Shown here piece by piece: positions 1 through 11,463 of a stretch of DNA of 28,754 nt (position 1 is the first letter of the stretch; every line of letters begins with the position of its first letter). The position numbers and the translations under genes were made by a program. Location of the stretch: NCBI GenBank assembly GCA_036897445.1, contig JAYMTL010000184.1:1-28754 (forward strand), given 5' to 3'. The notes under the pieces are model-generated. The model worked only from the letters and a program-made list of their open reading frames with translations. It had not been told where the DNA came from and searched no databases. This DNA comes from Pelargonium tetragonum (taxonomy: Eukaryota; Streptophyta; Magnoliopsida; Geraniales; Geraniaceae).

Positions 1-3000
1 AGGTACACAGACTATAAAATCCTACCCGAATTTGCGGAATTCCCGTTTATTAAATACTTATTATACTTCTTGCTCAAGGGACTCTTATCTTACCAGTACT
101 GTTACTTGGTTTCTCTCAGCGGGATTCTTTTTTATGCGGGTTCAGTCTAATCAGTCGCTTTGCTACTTCAATTCACGTCTAGTAATTCTAGTAGGGTTTT
201 TCTCGCAACTAGATAAGCTGAAGCTTCATATTATACAACCTAAACTATGGAATAGTTTATAGTTATAGGGTACTCAGAGGAACCCCAAAAAGGTTGGACT
301 CCTATATGTAATAATTCTTTAATTAAAAAGTATATTCCAAACGAGATTTCTATTTCATTTTCGGACTGGAAAGCTCAAAACTTCCGATACCCTATATAAA
401 TGTTAGACCCCTAGACGTGAATGAACACTAGTAAATTAAGAAGAAATTCTCTTAGCAGGGTATTCGTTTTTCTCACAAGGTCAAGGTAACTCTTGAGTTA
501 TTTTTTAGTCCTTCATTCTTGTAAATTAACAAAAGATTACTCTTTATTCGAAAGTAGTCGAGCACCCTAGTTTAGTTTGGATTTTGGAGAAGTCAAAGTA
601 TACTTTAATTATAAAGAAAGAAAAGGGTAGGATCCTAGACTAGAAAAGCTTTTAATTAATTTATGTACCGCCCTACCCTTGCTAAGTGCTAAGTCATGAG
701 AGAAAGAGGCTTTTGCTTAACAACGTTTAACGGGAATACCCACAGGTTTCAGCAGAGTTGCTAATTAACAGGAGTTAAAGTGAAGTAATATGTAAGAAAA
801 TTCAGAGTTTACCCGTGTAAGAAGCAGTTCTTATTTATATAGAAGTTAAAACAATAAAAGGTACCTAAAACTATAAGAAAAGAAATTTTTATAGATAATA
901 AATAAGCATTTCGAAAGACATATTAAATAAAAAATGATAGACTTTCCTTATTAATATTAATCTTAGAATTTTAGTTATTAGTAGTAGTTTGGTTACTAAA
1001 AATTTCATTCAGCTAGTTGAGAATTACCAGCTCTTGTAAGATTTCATACCGTAAATGTACACATATTATTAGGAAACCTATGACTTGTACAAGCTCAGGT
1101 TTCTTAGGAAAAGAATTCGTTAATGCTTTCTTTATAAAGGCAAGTTCTTTTACTTTAACCCTACTTATAAATCAAAAAACCCAAAGCTTCCTCTACAGAA
1201 CGTATAGGTAAGAGTAATCGGAAATCCTTTTCCTTAAAATACTTTAATGCTCTTGGAGTCATATTACTTTTCAAAAAGGCTACTGAGTCCAAAATGCAAT
1301 TGCTTAATATATCATAATTTTTCATAAAACGAAGCTTAAAAAAGAATTGGATTTTGATTAATTCAACGAGATATGATTAGGAAATCTTTCAAATAGATAG
1401 TGGAAAGAAGCAAACTCCTCCTAGTATAAAACAAGAGAGGTTTCTATAAAGGGGGGTTCCCGCGGTGATATACCTCAAAAAGTAGGAAAATTAACACAAG
1501 CAGGTCAGTATCATACACTTTGACTCCCGGCTATCTAACTAAAAGCAGTTATATAAACGAATATTTTGTAATTCAAGAAGCCTTGGTTGTCTACAAAATT
1601 GACTTACATTTGACTAAAAAGGGACCCCGCGCACCTAATAAGTAACTTATAGTTGTAAGAATAAGATATCCTCAAAGCAGCAATCATAGAATATTTTCTT
1701 TTTTAGAAAAAGCTTTATTATTTGTTTTATGTCGAGTTTGTTATACTTTACTCAAATACCTTTATATTTTGAGTGCCAGAATCTGGGTTTGTTTTGGAAT
1801 ACCTTATTAGTTGTGGGGGTTGACCTTAGCTATTCCTCTGGACGAGTTACCCTTATTTTGGTAAAGTTGACTTACTTTTCGCGGACCCCTTTTTCCCTTT
1901 GTATGCGAGTTGCAACTAGGATGAAGTTTAGCAAGGCTTGGCAGGAGGCTCTATTTATCTGGGACGGTTCTAAAGCTTCTCTAGTAAAACCCTTTAAAAT
2001 CAAACTATCTATTACGATTAGCTATTAAAAGGGAAAGTCTCGATTGGGGAAGAGCTTCTTATATTATAAACGAACTCCGGCAGTAGCTCCTTTGTTTAAT
2101 AAAAGTTCTACAACCCAAGCAGGCATATATTAGATTTCGACCTAAAAAACTAAGCCTTAACCCTTCTTATACATTTTTGACCCTTTTTATAGTACAATAC
2201 TAAAAGTTATTAGACTATCTTTAGGAGGTACTCCTGATCCATAAAGGGAGTATTCAAATAAAAGAATAACAGCTATGGAATTATTTTGGTAAAGGATTTT
2301 TTTTTCCATGTGCCTATATTGTAGTAAGAAAATTGGGAAGTACTGAGTACAAATTTACAAGTATAACTGAAATAGGTTAAATAAAAAAGAGGATTCCAAC
2401 AAAATACAAAGGTACTTAATAACCCCAAAAACTCCTGTAATATCAGAAATGTACAAATTAAGTATCCGTTACAACCTTACACATTAAACTTGAAAGTACA
2501 AAACGAGGTTTTCCAGTAACAAAGGTTTTGGAAATCCGGTTACCCCCTTATAGCTCTTCTCTGCATAGCTTTATAAAAGGGATGATTTTCCAATACGTAT
2601 GAGTCCCCCTTTGATCCACGATAAAGCTACACTATATACTAGATACTCGTAGCTAAATTATACAAATTCGTTAGCACTGCCTTGAATATGTTCTTTACTG
2701 ATTAAGAAGATACCTGTCTTTACTCTTTACTTTGTCAGAGGTATCTAAAACATATAACAATAGTGGTATAGCTGTTTCATTGATTTAGGCAAAAAAGTCA
2801 AGTAAATTCAGGCAAGATTATCCCTTGTGCTCAAAAAAAGAACCCTACTAGTTATAAGGTTGTTATTTGCTTTCAATGAGCTCTTTTTTGTGGGTAACTA
2901 CCGAATAATTTTGACTTTTTTAAGACATAGCCTACAGTCTAGTATCTCTTTACTTCAGTCGGCACAATCTTCACTCTTTTCTTTTAGTATTTCCTATAAA

Positions 3001-4553
3001 AAAGTTAGCAATGATATAACAGGGAGTCCTTTTTTCCTAATGAATTTTTAGTGAATTCTAACCTAAGAACTGCTTGAGTAGCTTCTGTTTAGATCTTTAA
3101 AAATATAGGAGCTCTTTACGACAATAAGTTTGATTAGAGCTGGAAACATTCGCTCAGTCAACAACTCCTTTTCTGTTATATACAGTAATACTACGATTAA
3201 GAAGATTCAGAAGTTATGTCCTTTCCCTAAACAAATTGAGTATCTCCTGTTGAAACATTTCCTGCTGTAAGTATTGATAGCCCTTTATCTCAATTTGATA
3301 ATATTAAACTGAACCCAAACCCCGGATTTTGAGGCTCTACCAAAAAGGCAATAAGGTATTCTTTTTTTATTAAAGGTAAAGCTATGTATATAACCCCCTT
3401 GTGGAGCGGCATAGCAACAGTGCTTTTTGCTTTTTCTGTCGCAGTAAAACTCGCAGCGTTTAAGTTCTATCAATCAAAAAAGAGAGGAAATTTCAAATTT
3501 AGAGAGTTTTCACGGGCTATACTTATAGATTCCCTTTTTATAAAATGCATACCCTAGCGGCCTGGATTAACTATCAAATTGAAAGTCTTTATATACAAAA
3601 AAGAGGTACAACTCACATAACTTTGTGGAAAGCGTAATGTTATTAGAGCCTATAACAAGGGGCTGACACTTTCTTCAAACAACCCTTCCTTTTACGAGAC
3701 TCTTTTACTTAGTGGTTACAAGCCGGATTCCTGATAAATTTCTCCTTTTTTTTCGGTTAAATAGCACCAAGACTTTCTTCACAGACAAGGGCAGCAGTAA
3801 TTCTAGTAAGTTTCTAGTTAAAAGTTTTTCTTAGGAAAAGGGCTTAAAAGCTCTTACAAAGAGGAGGGGTCTACCAGACATTAACTTAAGGGAGGGCCCT
3901 TTTATAGTTGTGGCTATTCCATTTTAGTTACTCATGAGTAGTTTTACTCCGCCCGAATCAGGGGGACCTTTGCTTATAGATTGAAGAAAGCGGTCCATAA
4001 GGGGCTCAATCTTAACTTTTATCTGCGATAATATACTAATATAAGACTTTAGCTGGGTTCCTAACTTTAACTCTCTTTATTAATTTAATAGGTTTAATAG
4101 GTAAGAGCAATAAGAAATAGCTCAATTCGGACACAGTACTAGACTGGAAAGATCAAAAAAATAACCAAGGCTACTTGTTTTATTTAATAGAACCTGCTAA
4201 AAATGACTATGTCGTACTTAAAACTTAATAAATAATGGAGGCATGGCATTAGGAGCTCCCAACTTTGTAATATAAATTATACCAGACCTTTAATTGAAAA
4301 GGGGTTTATATAGAAGTCAATTTCTCTAACAAGGCAACCCCTATGCGGATTAAAAAAATATGTCATGCCCGGGTTTTCGCTGTTGTTTATACTATTTCAA
4401 CCCCTTTCGTAACGAAATAAATATTGTTATTATAGAGCTATCTTGAGTCCTTTTTGTTTTCTCTAAAAAAACCTTATTTGACATACACTTGTTAGAAAAG
4501 CGCTTTAAAGAGACGTGAATTTCCCCGAGAGGTGGTAAAACTATCGATACAGA
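1..4553. other. AT-rich non-coding stretch
   Basis: I see no RNA gene, intron core or recognisable protein here. Stops are dense in all six frames. The longest frame, 99 codons at 1729-2028 (+), is at chance length and its product resembles nothing I know. The text is made of short A/T tracts broken by brief G or C runs such as AAAGGGG and TTCCCG, a texture shared with most of the window outside 17.8-24.1 kb. One copy of a recurring GGGGTTGAC word lies at 1816-1824. Nothing else can be supported. Confidence 0.6.
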
Positions 4554-4693
4554 AAAGAGCCTTTTTATAAACCTTAATTTTTAGAGGTTATTATTCCTTG
4601 TTATAAGTTCTAGTAAATCTAATAAAGAGCCTTTTTATAAACCTTAATTTTTAGAGGTTATTATTCCTTGTTATAAGTTCTAGTAAATCTAAT
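4554..4693. repeat. Perfect 70-bp tandem duplication, two copies
   Basis: The unit at 4554-4623 is repeated without a single difference at 4624-4693, head to tail. The unit begins AAAGAGCCTTTTTATAAACC and ends TAGTAAATCTAAT. The flanks diverge at once: AGA precedes the first copy, whereas AAT precedes the second. Identity over 70 bp in a sequence that otherwise looks freely drifting implies a recent event, by slippage or by unequal recombination. No open frame spans it. Two-copy tandem duplications of this kind are common in plant mitochondrial spacers and are often length-variable between individuals. That is family knowledge, not something seen here. Confidence 0.97.
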
Positions 4694-5792
4694 ATAGTAA
4701 TTCAAGAAAAGCAAATATATAGTAATACCTCAACAGCAAGGTACCCGGGTATCCATAGGAAGTTACTTTAAGTACAGGATGGTCTTAAAAAGCAAACCCA
4801 GCTAATTTTTAGTTGTACAATCTCTTTAGCAAAAACTTTTTAATAAGACCCCGGAGCCCTTTCTTTTAAAACCTTAGATTACTATAAATAAAACCCGGAA
4901 CTAGAGGGGACTCCTTAAAATTATTCAGAACCAAGTGTAAATACTAAAAAAAAATAATGCAGAATCCGGGGGGTACCCAATACCCCAATACTTGGATTAA
5001 TACGCTGTTTTTAGATTTAGAGTGGGATTGACCCTTAGCGATACTGGGGATATCCTATAAAAAATAGCTGCTAGCAGAGGGGGTTGACCCATATGGATTT
5101 TTTTTACTGCTTACAAATAGAAGAACTCTTTAAAAAGTAGGACGGGATTTTTAGCATTTACCTTCAAAGCTTTAGGACTTTACACTTTAACATAAGTATT
5201 TGCATTGAATTTGTAAAGTAATATATTATCCTCTCTGGCCTCAGTCATGCTCCTTTAGCAACCCTTTTTGTGGTTTTTGCTTTATATAACTTGTCATTTT
5301 TTGTATAGAAACAGAGACCTGAAAAGTTAATGAGGGACTTTCCTATGGTATTTCTTGAGTACTTTATATATAAAGTTTTTAGTATACGAACTTCTGTGAC
5401 ATCTAAAGGTGCTGACTAATAAGAGTAGCTTCTAAGCCCGGTATTACTGACTTCCCTTCGATTATTATAAACCTTAACATTACAAAAAAGGGCAACTTTA
5501 TCTTACTTACCCTTATTTTACAAAAACCTTTGATCTTGCGTTCTAAAAAAAAAATCTCGGTGGTTGTATTGTATACAGATTGGAGTTTTCAAGATTCCTC
5601 AGTAGGGCTAGTACGCCTCTTTCGAATGTAGTTTGGGATACTTTAGTTTAGGAGGAGCCTCTGACCTCATTAAAGATAATTGGTGAGTAAAAAGGCTAAC
5701 AGGGTTTGGCTTATATATAAAGGCTCCGTTGTTGTAAAAAGTAATTAAGGGGCTTCTTTAATTGTTACTATAAGAATGTCATAGGTATCTCG
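4694..5792. other. Non-coding spacer between the tandem duplication and the tRNA-Met relic
   Basis: No gene is visible. The stretch contains two further occurrences of the recurring word, GGGATTGAC at 5024-5032 and GGGGTTGAC at 5080-5088, only about 50 bases apart. The first is followed by CCTTAGCGAT, very like the CTTAGCTAT that follows the copy at 1816. Otherwise it is AT-rich text with short homopolymer runs. Confidence 0.5.
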
Positions 5793-5856
5793 GGGCTTAT
5801 AGTTTAATTGGTTAAAACGTACCGCTCGGTTGTAGGTTCGAGTCCTACTGCGCCTA
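5793..5856 (+). pseudogene. tRNA-Met(CAU)-type relic lacking the anticodon loop
   Basis: The order of parts is that of a plant-mitochondrial elongator tRNA-Met. It has acceptor GGGCTTA (5793-5799), a D-arm TAGTTTAATTGGTTAAAAC, a perfect T-arm GTAGG-TTCGAGT-CCTAC (5832-5848) and a 3' acceptor ending in CCTA. Between the D-arm and T-arm only ACCGCTCGGTT remains, so the molecule is 64 nt instead of about 74. What is left can pair as ACCG-CT-CGGT, a stem with a two-base loop, and the CAU anticodon is absent. The 3' acceptor strand TGCGCCT pairs imperfectly with GGGCTTA, with one mismatch and two G-T wobbles. Two short deletions, or one 10-base deletion with two substitutions, would explain it. 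Assignment to tRNA-Met rests on my memory of the family sequence. It should not decode methionine as it stands. The intact T-arm suggests the damage is recent or the gene is only partly relaxed. Confidence 0.85.
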
Positions 5857-8800
5857 AGAGTCTCCCCTTTTAGGGAATACAATAACACTAAATAAAGTGG
5901 AGGATATAAGTTTTCTACCATCTTCGAAAGGAGACTTACCCCTTCTTACTTAAGAATCTTAAGAAAAAGAGTGCCTTGTTTAGTCGTGGAGATTTCTTGT
6001 GTAAGGAAATTCTATGCCAAAAGGAAAGATTATATATAGTGATACTTAAGAGGGTTTATAGAATCTTTTCCTGGATTTGTGTTACTGTGAAATTCCTGAT
6101 TATTCTATGATTATTTGGTATTATATATCCTGGGAAAGCTTTCTAAACTTAGTCTATTTCCTTATCTACAACTTTGTTTTTACTGGGTACGCATTCTAGT
6201 CTTCTTCTACGAGGTCCAAATGCTACTCAGTTCTACTTAGGGTTGGGACCATAACAAGAAATCTACCGCGTTTAACAAAGTCGTAGGCTCCCCTCATTCC
6301 ATTTATAAAGTGTTAACCTAAAATTTCCGCTATGGATATGAGCTCATGTTTTTCCGCACGACATTTTTAGACTTACATAGATATCTACTATCCCGTAATT
6401 ACCAATAAAGATATCCCTAATACGCACTTGAAAAGACTCTAATATAAACCTAAGATAAACGGAGAAGTCTCTTTTTATATACCATTAAGTTTCTTCCATA
6501 CCTTACTTAAAGGACATACGTAAAGTCAAAATAATTTTAGTCAAAGAATTAACCAATTGCATTAGATTACGGCACTTTCTTTTGTTTGTATCCGTACTTT
6601 AAATTTCAGGCAAGGATTCTATATAAGGTTCTAAGGTTTCTATACTTTACTTTCGGAACAGGAAGCTCCTTAGTAGAAGCGGGCCCCAATAGGATAACAT
6701 AATATTTAGTTATTTTTCAGGGCAGGATATGCTAAATAAGTCCTTTTAAGGAACCGGTAACTCCGTTGAGCATTAACTGGCGTATAAGAGACTTTTTATT
6801 CCTTTTTGGGAGTGGTACAAAATAATAGACGAATTAGAATTTGGTTTTCTTTTTTGTAGGACTTGCTGTCAAATCAAAGGGGTCTTCGTGCTTACGAAAA
6901 AATACAAACAAAACTGATGGAAATGGGTACTCTGTAAATATTATAGGAGGAAAAATCTCTACTGCTTGCGAATACGACTTCCTTTTTAGAAGTCAATAAC
7001 TAAAGAGGGGTGTTATAGCTTTGGACTTATCCGTATTATATAAACAAGAAGCGCATGTATAATTTCAGAACTACGAAGTATACTTTTAATATTCCGTGTT
7101 GATATATTTTTATACTTTACTCGACGCTAAGGAAACCTCACCAGGTTAGCCCCTCTTAAAAAGCAAATCTGGAAGTGTTGTCGTTCGTTATATGCTATAA
7201 CTCGAAAAGCCGGAATACTTTAAACAACAGGAAGAAGACTCCTAAGATAAGACTGGGATTTTCTATATAAGAGTGCCCAATTCCTAATAGGAGAGAGACC
7301 CACTAAACTATTCATTTTCTTTCTCTATATTAATTATATAATTGTCTCTGTTTCTCAGGATACTTAGGAGTACCAGAAAACTGAGAAATGTTAGAGAACC
7401 CCTGATTCTATTTTGTATACTTTTATTTCTACCTATTTCTGTTATGGTAAAGGGCAAACCTAAAAATTCTTTCTTTTTTTTTTTGAACTAATATGCTACA
7501 AAAATATGGGGAAGCACTTTCCATTAATCTTAATTTACTAGACAGCCTTGATTTGTTTGAATTGTAGGTTCCTCTTCCATTCAATAGGAGTTCATGTAAT
7601 ACGAATATTAGATAATTCGGAAAAGTGTAACTGGGTTGTCGGTATTTCGGTTTGTTTTTATAGAAGGCCTTGTTAGGGTTTTGACTAATCAGGCTTTGCT
7701 GAGCTTTCTTTATTTAGATTTTGTGGGTTTTATACCCTTGTTTGTTTAGTATAATAGGGCTGGGAATGAGTAGATACCTTGGAGGATGTTAAATTTCTCA
7801 TTATAAGTTCTTTCTACCTCTTTTCAGTAGAATTTAAGATTATAAAACTTAGAAAATGCTCTTGTAAGTATTCCCTTTTTTGGGTAATAAGTTTAGAGGC
7901 CCGGTGTGCCAGGATCTTGCTTTCTTCTCTTTATCTCTTTATATGTATGGTAGCCACGGAAAAAGAAAAGGGGGTCTTCTTTTCGAAATGGATGCCTCTT
8001 TTTTACTCTGTCTAAGGGACTCCTGTGAAAAAGATAATTGGTATAACAGTAAATTAAGAATTTTCTAAGTATGTTTCTTATAAGACAGGAGTATTGGGTG
8101 TTCCGTTAGCTTGATATGATTTATGCTAGGAGGCGGTTAACTCATCCTTTATAAATATACAAAAGGTCCCTGACAATTTTGACATTTAAGTTAAAGGAAA
8201 ACTCAGAGGCTAAAAATGTACTCAATCACTTTACTGGCTGATAGCTTATTTAGGGCTCTAGACTAGCTCAATAACCGGTTTTAAGTAATAACCTTTCCGG
8301 GTTCCCTTTGACAAAGAAAGTAGTAGCTATAGCTTTTCGGACTTATACCTTATAGGGATTTTTTTATTAACTTGGATAATTCTAGAGCTATAATCTATGA
8401 GGAAACCCACTTTATTAGAAATTGAACTTCGCTTCAAAAGAAACAAGGAACCCCCTTACAAAACAAACTCTGTATTATATTATTATATAAAAGCAAACAA
8501 GTTTTTCTTACCCCTTACTTAAGGATTTGACTTGGGAAACCAATCCAAATAAGTAAAGAGTTACTTTATTAAAGAAACGGGGTTAATGAGAACTTTGTAG
8601 TAGATTTTTACCTGGTTTTCCTTATTTACTTTTTTAGAGATTAGGGGCAGGAAAGTAGGCCCTTTTCCTTGTGAGCCCCCCCTCGAAAACTGACAGGATA
8701 GGGGGTTTTGTACAGTAGGAAATCGAAGTAATAGGCAATTACCCAAGACAAATCTTGCCTTGTAACTTGCTCCCTTTCATTGGATTTTAGGCAGAGTACA

Positions 8801-9099
8801 GCCCGCTATGGAATACAGGTATAATACAGGAGTTCTAGTCCGATACCCCATGAAGTGAATACGTCGAACTGGAGTAGACTCCGTCCAGATTTCTGTTATG
8901 AATTAATAGGGACTCCCTTTTATAAAGAGGCTCTTCTGAAAAAGCTTTGTTATTTTTTTATACTTTATATCCGAATTGGATCAAAAAGAAGGGTTTGGTG
9001 TTAATTACAGGTTTCGTTACTTATTTCAGTTTAGCTATAATATTTCAGAGGCTGCCCTTTTAGAGAATACACTTCATTTTCCCGAGCTCTCTGAGTAGT
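5857..9099. other. Non-coding stretch, no gene seen
   Basis: AT-rich text with no recognisable RNA or protein gene in either strand. Open frames reach 78 codons at most and show no family resemblance. There are scattered near-palindromes such as CCTTTTATAAAGAGG near 8920, but none is long enough to claim. I see no promoter, origin or terminator that I can defend. Confidence 0.5.
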
Positions 9100-9460
9100 G
9101 AGGAGGAAGATCTTTTTTTATTTTATTACTACTATCTATACTAAACTAAGACTAAGTATTATCTCTAAAATAAGATACTCTACTTTCTTCTTTCCCTATA
9201 TACAATATCCCGTACAGTAACTGCAACTATAATAACTACAATAGCTACAGATGGCTACATTAAGCCAGAGAAGAAAATCCCTTCTCCTGTACTATTATCT
9301 CCTACTCTCTTCTTATTCCTCTATTATTCTCCTATTATTAAAGCTCCTACTCTACAGAGGAAAAAAACTTAGTAGTACAGAAATCCCTCTACCCAATAGA
9401 ATACCAAAACCTATAACTTCTAAAAAAGTAGTAAATAGAGTAGCTACAAGTACGGGTTAA
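9100..9460. repeat. Low-complexity CTA/TCT-rich patch
   Basis: This patch is dominated by CTACT, CTATT, TCTCC and TTCTT words, with very few G residues between about 9110 and 9360. A 69-codon frame at 9251-9460 is a product of that bias (runs of Leu, Tyr and Ser) and I do not take it as a gene. Near 9220-9245 the words GTAACTGCAACTATAATAACTACAATAGC resemble, in reverse complement, the stretch TGTTGCTATTGTAGTTACTATG near 19508-19530. The two patches may be distantly related. A purine-rich mirror of this texture is seen at 21314-21470. Confidence 0.5.
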
Positions 9461-10199
9461 AAGAAAGGTATAGCCCTCAAGACAAAGACTCAGTTAGGTA
9501 CAAAAAGTACGGGAAATTTCTATAAGTAGGCTACCTTCGATAGAGAGTAACAAAGAAGTCAAGAAGAAGGGCCTTGAACTCATGTATTTCTGTATTCGGG
9601 TTAAGGACGCTTGGGGAGTATAGAGAACTCAGGGTTTCGAGTTTTACTAGCATAAGGCTGTTAAGGAACAAACGAACTTAAGTTAAAGCCTACTTTTCAG
9701 ATATATATAGGAATTTCAGGCTAGCCAGTTTCCCTTGGTTTAATCTGTATACCTTATAGGTTTAGCCTTTTTTGAAAGTATTTACTGAAAAAATAGAAGA
9801 ATGAGTACCCTTTGTTCTTGAATTTTCCGTTAAAGTATAGGCTTTGCCTTCCTGATCCAGGTTATAAGGCGATTCGTATAGCTGGTTGGGTGGGGATTGA
9901 CAAGAAATAAGGGCTGTCGCACCTCAAGTATTGAGAGGTTAGCTTAACTGGATAGGGTCTGAGTATATGTAAGTAGTCAGTCACAAGGTAACGAAGTTAA
10001 AGGAATTTGTTAATGAAATGGGGGAAAGTCTGGGGTTATAGGCTCTTTTGAAGTAGTAAGACAAATAAGTAAGTGAGGCCCCCATTTAGTTGAGGTACTC
10101 AGGAGTCCTTGATAAAACTGTAGTTTACTAGAAGTGAGTAAAAAAGGGTAGAAAATCAAGTGGGGTTAGGGAAGACTTTAATTAACAAGAGGGAAACCC
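9461..10199. other. Non-coding spacer, G-richer than what follows
   Basis: No gene is seen. The segment holds a GGGATTGAC word (9893-9901) and one arm of a 20-nt inverted repeat (9983-10002). A D-arm-like string TTAGCTTAACTGGATAGGG occurs at 9943-9961, but no acceptor or T-arm fits around it. Confidence 0.45.
9983..10002 (+). repeat. 20-nt repeat, arm 1 (inverted partner at 13649-13668)
   Basis: The string ACAAGGTAACGAAGTTAAAG matches the reverse complement of 13649-13668 exactly over 20 bases. The flanks do not match well. The ACAAGGTAAC part recalls the conserved 3' end of small-subunit rRNA, but the surrounding sequence does not follow the rRNA, so I treat it as a short dispersed repeat. 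Confidence 0.85.
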
Positions 10200-11340
10200 G
10201 GCCTATACCCTTATCTCTATACTCTAAACTAAAATAATTGTCCTTACCGTAATTTAACTAAACATCTTTAAACGGAATACAAATACATCCGCTATAAGGG
10301 TTCTAATACCAGAGGTAAGGCTAATATAAGACTGACGAAATCTATCTCCCCTTCTTTTGTTTTTATTTATATACCAGGGTTCCAATACCCCAGAATTTGA
10401 ATAGGAAAAGCAAGGGACAACGAAGCTCATTACTATCCGGAATAGAAACCCCTGTAAACAAAGGAACAAGCAACTCTTCTGTATCCTCCTACACCCGCTT
10501 TCTTATAACCTGTAAGCTTCCTAAGTCAAACTGCTCTTTCATTTCTTAGACCCTCTATAAACAACATCTACACTTTCTTTTATTAGAAAGGCAATGGACA
10601 ACCCTAAAAAGACTTTGCATAGCTATCTAAGACAAGGGGGAAGGTTCAAATCACGAGGCATATACTACAAGAGCCCCACTTACTTTAACTTTTCATTCCT
10701 AACTTTTTTATAGCTATACTTTATTCATATCTTATCTTATAGTTAGCAGACTTAACTTATCAATTTCCTTTCTAGTTAAACCTCTAAAAGAAAAAGCCTA
10801 AGGAACAAAAATGATAGAATCACCTTAGCTACCTTTTTCTTACTAGATCTAAGACCGTAAAGGGTAATTTGGTTTACTCCCTTATTTTAGTGCTTTGCCT
10901 TGACCTGCTCCTACTCGTACAAATGAAAACTTTTCCAGTGTCCACTAAATGAAACAGTCTATCTATACCTAGGATTTGCCAAGGAAAAGCTTCAGTTTAA
11001 GTACCGCTTTTCATTTGCCTTTTTCTAGGTTTATTCAATCGCTTAATAAAGGATTTTATCTCGTTAATAACAAAACCTCAACTTCAGAAATAAGGGGATA
11101 CTCTAAAAAGATATTCTACCCTTTTAAGTAAAGACTTTCAATAAAAAGGACTTAGGAAAGCAAATCCATACTAAACTAATTAGAGGAATACCAAAAATCG
11201 ACTCTACGATCATTTCCACGTGTTAAAACAAGAATTCTTGTGTCCTTTTATCCGGTTTTTGCTGTTGTTGTAGGTGTTTATAGTGCAAGGTTAACTATAC
11301 TCCAACCTGTATTTCCCTCCCTTTTTCTTTTTGAGTTTAA
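10200..11340. other. C-rich, G-poor non-coding patch
   Basis: The + strand switches to marked C over G from about 10200 to 11100. For example 10501-10560 has about 16 C to 5 G and 10681-10740 about 11 C to 1 G. The same bias marks 17.8-24.1 kb, and short words are shared: CGGAATACAAATACA occurs at 10273-10287 and again at 18651-18665. The bias makes the minus strand look purine-rich and locally open, as in a 71-codon frame at 10254-10469, but I see no recognisable domain. It may be a detached part of the same element as the 17.8-24.1 kb island. Confidence 0.45.
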
Positions 11341-11364
11341 TTAAATAAGGATAGGAATATAGCT

Positions 11365-11463
11365 ATGAGTAAGAGTTAGATACACAAAGTTGGCATAAGA
11401 AAGAAGATATCTCCTAAGATACAGATTCCTAGAGTTATTGCTCTGGAGAAAGGTTTAGTTTAG
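11365..11463 (+). pseudogene. Decayed member of the small basic 'MSK' family
   Basis: The 13-base string TAGCTATGAGTAA here is shared with the minus-strand start at 18874. Reading on from ATG 11365 gives Met-Ser-Lys-Ser, then an in-frame TAG, then IHKVGIRKKISPKIQIPRVIALEKGLV and a stop. The stretch IHKVGIRKKISPK resembles VIKKVVGVKKRGIAKG encoded at 18779-18874 (-). It also shares the lysine-rich, nearly acid-free character of the 62-residue frame at 20443-20631 (-). With a stop at codon 5 it cannot be made whole as it stands. I infer an old paralogue. Chance similarity between lysine-rich strings in AT-rich DNA is the main alternative. Confidence 0.35.

Noticed and set aside
1729-2028. 99-codon open frame, the longest in the window
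   Set aside because: Its length is at the chance expectation for this size and A+T content. It has no recognisable domain, no hairpin and no relatives in the window.
9251-9460. 69-codon frame rich in Leu, Tyr and Ser
   Set aside because: It is a by-product of the CTA/TCT low-complexity patch.
9951-10002. ACAAGGTAAC resembling the 3' end of small-subunit rRNA, preceded by a D-arm-like string
   Set aside because: The match is about 10 bases, and the conserved sequence that should follow is absent. It is treated only as a short inverted repeat.
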